Below are positions 14,820 through 22,339 of a stretch of DNA of 31,720 bases, one piece after another. The notes under the pieces were generated by a model. It was not told the DNA's origin. It did not search any database and saw only the letters and a program-made list of their open reading frames with translations. Within the stretch, counting starts at the first letter, position 1; the number at the start of each line of letters is the position of its first letter. Both the position numbers and the translations under genes were made by a program. The DNA is from a virus: the IMG/VR virus record IMGVR_UViG_3300034104_004629, positions 1 through 31,720 of that record; one strand, written 5' to 3'.

Positions 14820-14827
14820 GATAAATA
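14820..14827 (+). promoter_or_regulatory. late-promoter-like octamer GATAAATA
   Basis: 5 nt before the ATG at 14833. It overlaps the right arm of a 7-bp inverted repeat (14809-14815 with 14817-14823). Confidence 0.5.
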
Positions 14828-14832
14828 ATAAT

Positions 14833-15078
14833 ATGACAGAAGTTAGTCCGTATAAAGTATATACAAAAATGTTGATATATGCATTTATTACAATGTTAAT
14901 ATCATTTTTATCATTAATAGATAACATAAATGATGTTAGTACAGTGACTGGCTTTGAATGGATTAAAATGGTAGCTAAATCTATTATAGCAGCTTTAATA
15001 TCAGTTAAAGCTTATCTAGATAATTCTGGTAATTCTGATGAAATAAAAACAGAAGAAGGAGAAACAGATGCAAAATAG
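14833..15078 (+). CDS. small two-helix membrane protein, holin-like
   Basis: 81 residues. Two membrane helices are predicted at about 13-30 (LIYAFITMLISFLSL) and 44-60 (IKMVAKSIIAALISV), followed by KAYLDNSGNSDE and a charged acidic tail. Size, two helices and a charged C-terminus fit class II holins, and similar short proteins with the KAYLDNS end are common in phages. No lysozyme gene lies nearby, so the call rests on topology. The 3' end overlaps the PAS-protein gene by 11 nt, coupling their translation. Confidence 0.6.
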   Translation: MTEVSPYKVYTKMLIYAFITMLISFLSLIDNINDVSTVTGFEWIKMVAKSIIAALISVKAYLDNSGNSDEIKTEEGETDAK

Positions 15079-15628
15079 TATTGATTTCATCCAAGATAAT
15101 ATTCAAGTAGTATATTATGTTACAACTATTTTAGGTGTAATATATGGGTTCTATAAATATATGAAAAAAAATGTAGTTAAATCTGATGTATTTAATTTAT
15201 TTAAATTGATTACAGAAGTACCTTTAACTATTGTAGAGATAAAAGAAGGACAAAAAGAAATATTTCAAGAAATAAGATTGCAAAATAAATTCATAAATGC
15301 AATACTAGAAAATTTAGAATTAGCACAATTTCTTTGTGATGATGAAGGTAAATGTATAAAAGTTAATAGTAAATGGATATCTATTACAGGATTATCTGAA
15401 TCTGAAGCATTAGGTCATAACTGGTTATTATCTGTACATTACGAAGATCGTGAAAGAATTCAAACCAAATGGCATCATATGATACACGAAAATACACCAT
15501 TCGAAGAAGTATTTCGTTATCAACATCGTGTAACAAATGTAATAACTAAAGTTAAATGCACTGCTACAGATGTATTAGACGAGCACGGTAAACGAATTTT
15601 TATTATTGGTCTTTCTAGTGTGATATAA
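15068..15628 (+). CDS. membrane-anchored PAS-domain protein
   Basis: 186 residues. One membrane helix (about 14-31, VVYYVTTILGVIYGFYKY) is followed by KKNVVK, so the C-terminal part should be cytoplasmic. A helix (about 40-82) leads to a PAS domain (85-186): FLCDDEGKCIKVNSKWISITGLSESEALGHNWL is the usual N..W..I/T-G-L-S..E-A-L-G pattern, and the end (DVLDEHGKRIFIIGLSSV) looks like a PAC segment. No kinase, GGDEF or DNA-binding domain follows, so it ends as a bare sensor. PAS domains bind small ligands or sense redox, oxygen or light. Overlap with the holin-like gene suggests a joint role, perhaps timing of lysis or membrane-state sensing; this is inference. Confidence 0.8.
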   Translation: MQNSIDFIQDNIQVVYYVTTILGVIYGFYKYMKKNVVKSDVFNLFKLITEVPLTIVEIKEGQKEIFQEIRLQNKFINAILENLELAQFLCDDEGKCIKVNSKWISITGLSESEALGHNWLLSVHYEDRERIQTKWHHMIHENTPFEEVFRYQHRVTNVITKVKCTATDVLDEHGKRIFIIGLSSVI

Positions 15629-15658
15629 TTTTATAGATTGGATTTTTCTTATATTGTT

Positions 15659-15666
15659 TATAAATA
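15659..15666 (+). promoter_or_regulatory. exact late-promoter box TATAAATA
   Basis: Identical to the T4 late consensus, 6 nt before the ATG at 15673. Confidence 0.6.
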
Positions 15667-15672
15667 AATGAT

Positions 15673-16302
15673 ATGAGAAAATATTGGGGAATGGCTGATG
15701 AAGAAGAAAACATTCGCGAAGTTCAACCACAATCGCCTACTTCGGATATATTACTTCCCCAAGGATCGATTAAAGAATTAGATAATAGTATACATTTTTA
15801 TGCTGAAATTTCTGGTACTACTTGTTCAGAATTAAATAGACTTTTACGAATTTTAGATGTTCGTATGCAACATGCTAAAATTACAATGAATGATCCAGAA
15901 TTTGATCCTGTTATACATCTAAGAATTAATTCTTATGGAGGAGATATATTTGCTGGATTAGCAACAGTAGACACTATTAGAAGTTTGCGTACTAAAGTAT
16001 ATACATACATAGAAGGCGCAGCAGCTAGTGCTGCTACATTGATTAGTATAGCAGGAAAAAAGAGATTTATAGGAAAGAATGGATTCATGTTAATTCATCA
16101 ATTAAGTTCTGTTTGTGCTGGTACTTTTGAACGATTAGAAGACGAACAAGAAAATAATCGTAGAATTATGAATTCTATAAAATCTTTATATAAAGAATAT
16201 ACTAAGATTCCTATGAAAGAATTAGATAATATTTTAAAACACGATCTTTGGTTTGATGCACAAACTTGTTTAAAATATGGTTTGGTGGATCAAGTGATTT
16301 AA
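15673..16302 (+). CDS. ClpP-like serine protease
   Basis: 209 residues, the usual ClpP size. An N-terminal acidic extension (residues 7-30) precedes the crotonase-like ClpP fold. Catalytic residues are visible: Ser119 in EGAAASAATLI, His142 in MLIHQLSS, and Asp191 in KHDLWFDAQTCLKYGLVDQ. INSYGGD (86-91) is the family's oxyanion-strand motif (INSPGG in bacteria). ClpP-like proteases occur in T4-like phages and may act as a capsid-associated or host-targeting protease. The T4-type prohead protease gp21 is encoded separately here, so this protein is not obviously the maturation protease. No Clp ATPase is visible in the window, so it would work alone or with the host's. Confidence 0.9.
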   Translation: MRKYWGMADEEENIREVQPQSPTSDILLPQGSIKELDNSIHFYAEISGTTCSELNRLLRILDVRMQHAKITMNDPEFDPVIHLRINSYGGDIFAGLATVDTIRSLRTKVYTYIEGAAASAATLISIAGKKRFIGKNGFMLIHQLSSVCAGTFERLEDEQENNRRIMNSIKSLYKEYTKIPMKELDNILKHDLWFDAQTCLKYGLVDQVI

Positions 16303-16337
16303 CTTTACAACGGGAATAGTTATGTTATCATCATCGT

Positions 16338-17132
16338 ATGATTACTGCTAAAATTATTGCTGATAGCGTTAATAAACCATCTAATTCCAAGAGGATTACA
16401 TCTTTCGTTTTAACTTATCCTCGATTTATTCATGCTGAATTGTTGACGCATAGAATGTTTTCTAGGAATGCGGCTAGTTCTAGAGCAATTCCAATTTCAA
16501 AATTTATTGAAGATGTTTTGACCGATCCTGCTTTACCTGTTCATTGGGGTAAAACTCAAAAAGGTATGCAAGCTGATAATGAAGTAGATGGAGAAACTAA
16601 AACCAAAGCAATGATTCTTTGGAACGAAGCCCGAGATTCTGCTGTTGAATATGCCAAGAAACTACAAGAATTAGGTTTACATAAACAAGTTGTAAATCGA
16701 ATTTTAGAACCTTACTTTCATATTACCACATTATTAACTGCTACAGAATTTGATAATTTCTTTAAGTTAAGAGCACATAAAGATGCTCAACCAGAAATTC
16801 GCGAACTAGCATATAAAATGTTAGAATGTTATAAAAATAATGTACCAGAAGAAAAAGATTTAGATGAATGGCATATTCCTTTTGGTGACAAATATACATC
16901 TGGTTTATCTTTGGAACAAAAGTTAAAAATTGCTACAGCTAGAGCTGCAAGAGTTTCTTATAAAACTTTTGAAGGAGAAATTGATTATGATAAAGATTAT
17001 TCTTTACATGATAATCTTTTAGCTGATGGACATTATAGTCCTTTTGAACATTGCGCTCAAGCTCAATTTGGAGTTTTCGACAACTTCAGTCAATGGAAAT
17101 CTTATAGATATGATTTAAAACAACCTAAATGA
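16338..17132 (+). CDS. thyX: flavin-dependent thymidylate synthase
   Basis: 264 residues. ThyX makes dTMP from dUMP with FAD and methylenetetrahydrofolate. The signature R-H-R-x(7)-S is seen as THRMFSRNAASSRAIP (residues 37-52), a variant in which the first Arg is Thr and the usual NE is NA. FKLRAHKDAQPEIRELA (about 142-158) and GHYSPFEHCAQAQ (about 235-247) are further family segments. Together with nrdAB it completes a dNTP supply pathway. It follows the ClpP-like gene by 35 nt. Its 3' end overlaps the convergent gene at 17125 by 8 bases with no terminator visible between them. Confidence 0.93.
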   Translation: MITAKIIADSVNKPSNSKRITSFVLTYPRFIHAELLTHRMFSRNAASSRAIPISKFIEDVLTDPALPVHWGKTQKGMQADNEVDGETKTKAMILWNEARDSAVEYAKKLQELGLHKQVVNRILEPYFHITTLLTATEFDNFFKLRAHKDAQPEIRELAYKMLECYKNNVPEEKDLDEWHIPFGDKYTSGLSLEQKLKIATARAARVSYKTFEGEIDYDKDYSLHDNLLADGHYSPFEHCAQAQFGVFDNFSQWKSYRYDLKQPK

Positions 17133-18255
17133 TAGGTTGCTTATATCCGTGTACAATTTTGCCCGCATTAACCACATTGCCAGAATTCATAGCAATATTT
17201 GCTTTATTCCTCACACCAGCATGTCCTGTGGTGAATGTACAAGGAATGTTATTGAATGGATGTTCATGCGGATACACGAATACTGAATATTCTGGATTTG
17301 ATTTAATACCACCATTACCAGCAACAGATGCAACATTTGTTGGTGCACTAAAAACTAATACAGGTACTTTGTCAGGTAAAGCCCAAGGTGATTTAGAAAT
17401 ACTTGTTAAGAAATTTCCAGGTAAAATACTTTCATACAATTTTTTAACATAACTCATATCAGCCCATCCTATGACAGTACCACCCGTCGCACCTTTTAAT
17501 TTACCATCTAAACCAGCATTAACCATTAACTGACCGAAACTTCCCATACCACCACCAGTATACTGAACTTCTGCTGGACATGTGACATGACTTAAATACA
17601 CTTCACCATCCACAAAAGCACATCCATTAATAACTGCATTTTTAGCTACACCTAAATTACCATCAATCATTACTTGACTGGTTGCATCTCTTGTTTTTAA
17701 ACTTAACGAGTTTGATTCTATAGTTACACCACGTTCTGCTCTGATATTTAAATTACCAGATCCTGATGATAAATTAAGTTCATGTTTAGCACTTATATTA
17801 TATCTACCACCACAACCCATATGCATGTTACCACCAGTAGAAATGCCTATACCTCCATTACCTACACTTAAATCATATCGGTTTGATACTTGAACTGAAT
17901 ATGTGCCACAAGGCCACCTAGTATTTTCTACAGTCTCTGTATATGGAACTGGTTCATTTTTAACATAAGAACCAAATGGATCTATACTTACTTTGGATGG
18001 AGTAAATTTAGCATTATCTAAAATACGAATAGCAGGTGTAGTATTTACTATGGTTCCAATATGTAAATAATGATCTTTTTCATAGTATGTATGAACTGAT
18101 CCACCTTTAGGTATTTGTTGTTCAATTTCTAATGCTTTCTCTGCTGTATCTTGTAATACTGCATCACTCATCCCAGGTACTTTACCAGTCGAAATAACTG
18201 GAATTTTCAGTCCTGTTCTAGGATCTACATATGTAGGTATTGATACAATTGCCAT
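17125..18255 (-). CDS. beta-helical baseplate spike-associated protein
   Basis: 376 residues. The N-terminal 100 residues look globular (GLKIPVISTGKVPGMSD, HYLHIGTIVNTTPAIRILDNAKF). Residues 120-220 form a repetitive beta stretch (YSVQVSNRYDLSV, MHMGCGGRYNISAKHELNL, GNLNIRAERGVTIESNSLSL), typical of gp5/VgrG-type beta-helical spikes. The C-terminal part has an H-E-H-P segment (FVYPHEHPFNN) that could bind metal, and ends with KIVHGYKQPII. It starts 2 nt after the stop of the gp5-like gene, so it is probably part of, or attached to, the central spike. There is no PAAR or lysozyme domain I can see. Confidence 0.7.
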   Translation of the reverse strand: MAIVSIPTYVDPRTGLKIPVISTGKVPGMSDAVLQDTAEKALEIEQQIPKGGSVHTYYEKDHYLHIGTIVNTTPAIRILDNAKFTPSKVSIDPFGSYVKNEPVPYTETVENTRWPCGTYSVQVSNRYDLSVGNGGIGISTGGNMHMGCGGRYNISAKHELNLSSGSGNLNIRAERGVTIESNSLSLKTRDATSQVMIDGNLGVAKNAVINGCAFVDGEVYLSHVTCPAEVQYTGGGMGSFGQLMVNAGLDGKLKGATGGTVIGWADMSYVKKLYESILPGNFLTSISKSPWALPDKVPVLVFSAPTNVASVAGNGGIKSNPEYSVFVYPHEHPFNNIPCTFTTGHAGVRNKANIAMNSGNVVNAGKIVHGYKQPII

Positions 18256-18257
18256 AA

Positions 18258-19517
18258 TTAAAACAATTTAACTCCCAAAAAATCATGAGGTACTATTTTC
18301 ATTAATTTATTAGGTATAACCATTAATTTGCTACCTAACGCTTTAATGTTATTAGTTAACCTATTAGGTGGAAATTTAAAGTTTTGATTTACATTTTTTT
18401 TAATTATTCCTGTTAATGTTGGATCTGGAACTGGAACAATTGGTGTAGCAAATTGTGCTGAATGCCCAAATGCAGGTTCAGTAACTTTACGCCATTCTTC
18501 ATATAAAGTTTTATTTTCTAAATCACCATAAATTATATGAACATCACCTCTATATGTTATATAAGTGTCACCTTTAATTACTTCAGCATGATCACCATTA
18601 ACTGTGGTGAATTTATCTCCTTGAATTATTGAGGTTTTATTCCCTGTAGAAGCTTCAGCAATATGTTTATTATTCATTTCATAAAATGAACCACTGAAAT
18701 GAGACATTTTAATTTTTTCGAAACCATCAGTTTCAGTGAATTGTAGACTTCCAGATTTATTATTAAGTACTGTTTGACCTGTAAGATAATATGGTTCTGA
18801 ATCTTGAACATTTTCTGCTCCAGCTGGATAATGTAAATTAGGATTACTTCCTTGTGGATTCATCACACTATTCCAATCAGATTTATCATAAACATATGCC
18901 ATATATACAGGATGTTCAGGACTACCTTGATCAAAAAATACCCATACTTGTGCTCCAACTCTAGGAACTGAGAACATTCCTTTACTAGCATTATTAATTG
19001 CATCTGGTGAATACATTTGATTATAAGGATCACACAAACCAGTTTTACTACCAACACCATGACCACCTTCAATTCCATGTTGTGATATTGCAGCTTTTGG
19101 TGCAATAGATTCTCCACTAGGTGTTATACCGTCATCACCTAAAGGTTCTCTAAAACCATTTCCTTTATAACCTTCACCAACAGTAGCAATTTTATTTTTA
19201 GCATCAAAAACCCCAGCTGTTCCACCACCAATAAGTGGTGAAGCTTGTTCTGCCCATTTAAGATTTTTATTAAGTTCTTCTAATGTTTTAGCATCAAATA
19301 TAGTATTAATATTTTCACCACCAACAAATCGCGCAGCATATATGTCAGGATCTAAATCAGAAGATCTTAAATGATGTATAATAAATTCTGGTATAGCAAT
19401 CTTAACTCTACCACGCATTTCTGGATCATTGTTTTGTGTAACGATACCTTTAAGAAATCCATAATATTTTTTATGGTAAGGATTTTCATATGATTCTCCT
19501 ACATTATGTTCTAACAT
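18258..19517 (-). CDS. 5: gp5-like baseplate hub/spike protein without lysozyme domain
   Basis: 419 residues. An OB-fold-type domain is recognisable: YYGFLKGIVTQNNDPEMRGRVKIAIPEF (residues 18-45) and VPRVGAQVWVFFDQGSPEHPVY (184-205) are close to T4 gp5 and VgrG proteins. Residues 285-332 carry short strand repeats (IIQGDKFTTVNGDHAEVIKGD, YRGDVHIIYGD), the start of the trimeric beta-helix. T4 gp5 has a lysozyme domain of about 170 residues between these parts. Here a linker of only about 70 residues separates them, with no lysozyme signature. The C-terminal 75 residues are basic and unlike gp5. Expected to form the membrane-piercing spike. Confidence 0.83.
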   Translation of the reverse strand: MLEHNVGESYENPYHKKYYGFLKGIVTQNNDPEMRGRVKIAIPEFIIHHLRSSDLDPDIYAARFVGGENINTIFDAKTLEELNKNLKWAEQASPLIGGGTAGVFDAKNKIATVGEGYKGNGFREPLGDDGITPSGESIAPKAAISQHGIEGGHGVGSKTGLCDPYNQMYSPDAINNASKGMFSVPRVGAQVWVFFDQGSPEHPVYMAYVYDKSDWNSVMNPQGSNPNLHYPAGAENVQDSEPYYLTGQTVLNNKSGSLQFTETDGFEKIKMSHFSGSFYEMNNKHIAEASTGNKTSIIQGDKFTTVNGDHAEVIKGDTYITYRGDVHIIYGDLENKTLYEEWRKVTEPAFGHSAQFATPIVPVPDPTLTGIIKKNVNQNFKFPPNRLTNNIKALGSKLMVIPNKLMKIVPHDFLGVKLF

Positions 19518-19520
19518 ATA

Positions 19521-20099
19521 TTATAATAATTTATTTTGTAAACTGTACTTATTCAAGAACGATGCTTGTCTATCTACAAATTTTGTGATACTACCATTAA
19601 CTTTCATAGCTTCTGAAGATATTTGGTTTGCTATTTTAGCTACTTCTTTATCAACTTTCATAGCTACTTTAGCTGTTACCTTTTCTGTTACTGCTTGAGC
19701 TAAACAATTCAATAAATGTGCTCCCATATTTGCACATTGTTGTTTATCTTGAAAATAATTATCCATATTCGTCGCTCGTTCTATTAGGTCTTGAATTGAT
19801 AATAAAGTTTTGATTATATCAATCAATATAGTTTCAATTTGACGTAAAGGTGCTAAAACTGCTCCAATTATTTGTCTTGCTCGATTTATTATAATTTTCG
19901 TAACAGCTGAAGTAATTGAAGCAATCATACCAGCAGCAACACCAGCTAAACCTTGCATTAACATAGATGGATTTAATGGTAGATTTAATAATGCATTTTT
20001 AATGCACATTAAACCATTACTTGCTGCCATTATTTTGTCAACACTATTATTAATAGGAACTAGAAACCCTGTTTGTGCAGTATTGTATAAAACTCCCAT
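19521..20099 (-). CDS. virion-type protein upstream of the spike genes, unknown function
   Basis: 192 residues. It starts MGVLYNTAQTGFLVPINN. A hydrophobic Ala/Gly/Ile region (about 48-70, LMQGLAGVAAGMIASITSAV) and long helices (75-180) follow; no Cys-type signal. The central hydrophobic segment could be a membrane-interacting or packing helix. It belongs to the same minus-strand operon as the spike genes (4-nt gap) and follows a terminator at 20125. Candidates include a baseplate hub or tail-tube component, but I recognise no family. Confidence 0.65.
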   Translation of the reverse strand: MGVLYNTAQTGFLVPINNSVDKIMAASNGLMCIKNALLNLPLNPSMLMQGLAGVAAGMIASITSAVTKIIINRARQIIGAVLAPLRQIETILIDIIKTLLSIQDLIERATNMDNYFQDKQQCANMGAHLLNCLAQAVTEKVTAKVAMKVDKEVAKIANQISSEAMKVNGSITKFVDRQASFLNKYSLQNKLL

Positions 20100-20105
20100 A
20101 TAAAA

Positions 20106-20113
20106 TTATTTAA
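20106..20113 (-). promoter_or_regulatory. late-promoter-like octamer TTAAATAA
   Basis: 6 nt before the ATG at 20099 on the minus strand, just after the terminator at 20125. It would drive the spike operon. Confidence 0.4.
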
Positions 20114-20124
20114 TAGTATAAAAC

Positions 20125-20153
20125 AAAAAACCCAGCATATAGCTGGGTTTTTT
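20125..20153 (-). terminator. bidirectional terminator
   Basis: CCCAGC / GCTGGG stem (20131-20136 with 20142-20147, loop ATATA) flanked by A6 and T6, so it works on either strand. It ends the minus-strand transcript of the gene at 20173. Confidence 0.9.
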
Positions 20154-20172
20154 GAAAATATTAATTTAATTA

Positions 20173-20556
20173 TTAAAACTCCACAGCAAATCTACGTCTT
20201 TGTCTTGGTCCTCTATTATCAAAAGTAATAGTACCTCCACTTATTGCAGAATAAAAACTAACACCAGCAGTACTATTAACAGTGAACAATGTGGTAGAAT
20301 TGTCACTATAATATAGTGCCATTTGTGATCCATGATATGCGGAATTAACACCAATAATTAAACCGTAAGAAGAAAGTGTTATGTTAGCTGAAGATGCTCC
20401 TATTGAATTATAAAGAACACCAACTACAGTTTTTCCACTAACAGATACTCCAGTAGTATATAACACTACTTCATTATTAGTTCCAGATAAACTATCAATT
20501 AAAGAGGGTGGGGTTTGTGATGTAACGTCAAATACTTGATGTGTAAAAGTTGCCAT
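20173..20556 (-). CDS. small beta-rich protein, possible head decoration protein
   Basis: 127 residues, rich in Ser, Thr, Val and Gly, with alternating hydrophobic residues (NEVVLYTTGVSVSGKTVVGV, ANITLSSYGLIIGV, GGTITFDNRGPRQRRRF). There is no signal or membrane segment. The basic C-terminus (RGPRQRRRFAVEF) is notable. It lies directly after the major capsid gene, between two terminators, with its own exact TATAAATA promoter. Monocistronic, strongly bounded expression and position suggest an abundant head or decoration protein, but no family is recognised. Confidence 0.7.
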   Translation of the reverse strand: MATFTHQVFDVTSQTPPSLIDSLSGTNNEVVLYTTGVSVSGKTVVGVLYNSIGASSANITLSSYGLIIGVNSAYHGSQMALYYSDNSTTLFTVNSTAGVSFYSAISGGTITFDNRGPRQRRRFAVEF

Positions 20557-20561
20557 ATTAT

Positions 20562-20569
20562 TATTTATA
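20562..20569 (-). promoter_or_regulatory. exact late-promoter box TATAAATA
   Basis: Minus-strand exact match, 5 nt before the ATG at 20556. Confidence 0.6.
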
Positions 20570-20603
20570 TTAAATCGATAAAAAATCTTTAAACTTTATA
20601 ATA

Positions 20604-20634
20604 AAAAAACCCGCAGATTTCTCTGCGGGTTTTT
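20604..20634 (-). terminator. terminator after the major capsid gene
   Basis: CCCGCAG / CTGCGGG stem (20610-20616 with 20623-20629), 6-nt loop, flanked by A and T runs. On the minus strand it ends in a T-run 25 nt after the capsid stop. It is symmetrical, so it can also stop plus-strand transcription. Confidence 0.9.
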
Positions 20635-20659
20635 AAATAACTTTTCAGTTAGAAGTACT

Positions 20660-22237
20660 TTAGAAGTACACTGCTTGATTTCCAGGAGTAAATGCCTGAC
20701 CAAGATTCTTGAGAATGATTGTGTGATAATATAGTGCAGCTCCGAAAATATTATCCACCACGCCATATCTTGTCAAGAGACCTACGCGAGGAGCGAAGTC
20801 ATTTGGACCGATTGTACGTTGAATCATCACAGGAATGTATGGGCAATAAATGATACCAGAGTCATAGAACTCAGTACCTTTATATCCCAACAAGGCATAC
20901 TCAACACCAGCAGTTTGACCTGAGTAACCTAAGTCACCATAAACATTGCTGTTTTGTACTTCAGTGCGGGTATCACGATAAACTTGGAATCTACCACCAA
21001 GAGAACCAACTTTAGCTACGCCAGTTTGCTGGGTAGTTACGTTACCTTGAACGGTAACCCATTGGAATTCAGGAAGCATTTCGAAGATAGCGCAAACGCG
21101 AGGGGTTGCAACGATGAAGTTTGCAGGTCCACGACGGTTACGAATTGCTATACGGTTTGCTTCGATAATTACTCTCTGGTAGAAGTCACGATTACGTTCA
21201 ACCAACCAACGACCATCAGCAGATTGAGGAGACCAGATAGAATATCCTTTTCCAAAACCACCATTTAAGGAAGTTTGGATCATGCGGATAATCATTTCAC
21301 GGTCGATTTCAGCTTGGATCTCATATGCCATAGCATTTGTGATCTCAGCATCGATATCGATACCGTTCATATTCTTTAAGTCTTGCTCAAGCTCGACGGA
21401 CCATTTTGCACCTAATCTACGTGTACCAGCTTCAACAGCAGTTTTCTCGAAGGAGACTTCAACTGTTGGGATGTTTGCGTTGATTTCGAAATTCTTAAGA
21501 ATTTCGGCAACACCACGATCTTGGTTAGCAAATGCCCAATCAGAATTACCTGAGAGTGCATTGTTTTGAACACCAGTATAACGAGTGTCAAGATGTTGCC
21601 ATCCGAGTTCGTTATCACCTTGTGGTGTTTGTTGACCAGTGTAACTTACAGCTGTTTGTGTATGTGTACCAGGTGCAGCAACGAATTGACCACCTTTAAT
21701 GAATCCTTGAACTGGACCTTGTCCAACTCCATTCACATAAGCACTGAAAACAGGTGTTAAAGTGCTTGATGATGTGGATGCATCTTGATAATCACCACCA
21801 AGTGATTGATTGCTATACTTATATCGAAGTGCAAACGCAAGTCCTACAGGACCACTCATGGGTTGAACTCCAACGATTTCGTTAGTGATCAACTCAGGGA
21901 AGGTACGACGGATCATGGGAATCAAGATCTTAGGAAGACGAGCATCACCTTGTGCATAGAAGTCGTTATTAGCGGGGAATCTACCACCATTATCACCGTT
22001 GGTAGTTAATGGATTCGAACCATATCCGAATACGCCAGCTCCACCAGCTACATTAGCTTCACGCAAGCAATATGCTTCTTGGTTTTCCAAAAGCATTGCT
22101 GTGTTTAAACGAGTGTGTTCATCTTCAATTGCAGCTACGTTCTTGCTGGTATAATCGAGCACGGGTGCCCATTTTTCCAAAAGAACTCTAGCTCTATCTT
22201 GATCGATATACGATTGTGCGGGTTTGATTTGTTTCAT
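20660..22237 (-). CDS. 23: major capsid protein (T4 gp23-like)
   Basis: 525 residues, close to T4 gp23 (521). Recognisable parts include the N-terminal LLEKWAPVLDYTSKNVAAIED and the RLNTAMLLENQE stretch, then a long HK97-fold body with LFDSG/EYALLGYKGTEFYDSG-like segments and the C-terminal run of capsid strands. L58-R-E60 followed by Ala matches the L/I-x-E cleavage pattern of gp21, near the T4 cleavage after residue 65, so a propeptide of about 60 residues is predicted. Codon use looks more GC-rich and selected than its neighbours, as expected for the most abundant protein. It lies after gp22 and is closed by a strong terminator. Its leader of about 100 nt has two hairpins. Confidence 0.97.
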   Translation of the reverse strand: MKQIKPAQSYIDQDRARVLLEKWAPVLDYTSKNVAAIEDEHTRLNTAMLLENQEAYCLREANVAGGAGVFGYGSNPLTTNGDNGGRFPANNDFYAQGDARLPKILIPMIRRTFPELITNEIVGVQPMSGPVGLAFALRYKYSNQSLGGDYQDASTSSSTLTPVFSAYVNGVGQGPVQGFIKGGQFVAAPGTHTQTAVSYTGQQTPQGDNELGWQHLDTRYTGVQNNALSGNSDWAFANQDRGVAEILKNFEINANIPTVEVSFEKTAVEAGTRRLGAKWSVELEQDLKNMNGIDIDAEITNAMAYEIQAEIDREMIIRMIQTSLNGGFGKGYSIWSPQSADGRWLVERNRDFYQRVIIEANRIAIRNRRGPANFIVATPRVCAIFEMLPEFQWVTVQGNVTTQQTGVAKVGSLGGRFQVYRDTRTEVQNSNVYGDLGYSGQTAGVEYALLGYKGTEFYDSGIIYCPYIPVMIQRTIGPNDFAPRVGLLTRYGVVDNIFGAALYYHTIILKNLGQAFTPGNQAVYF

Positions 22238-22277
22238 ATGTGTTTTTTGTTTCTTTCTATTTTTTGTTCGACCTCAA

Positions 22278-22316
22278 GCATGTTAAACATGCAGGAACTC
22301 AAGTATGTTTATACTT
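22278..22316 (-). promoter_or_regulatory. two consecutive hairpins in the capsid-gene leader
   Basis: In the 102-nt gap between gp22 and gp23 lie GCATGT/ACATGC (22278-22292) and AAGTAT/ATACTT (22301-22316). No T-run follows, so they are not terminators; mRNA stability or processing elements are possible. Confidence 0.4.
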
Positions 22317-22339
22317 CTACCAAATTTGAGATAAACATA

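Noticed and set aside
15673-16302. ClpP-like protein as the prohead maturation protease
   Set aside because: A T4-type gp21 with its own catalytic residues is encoded next to the scaffold and capsid genes, so the ClpP-like protein probably has another job.
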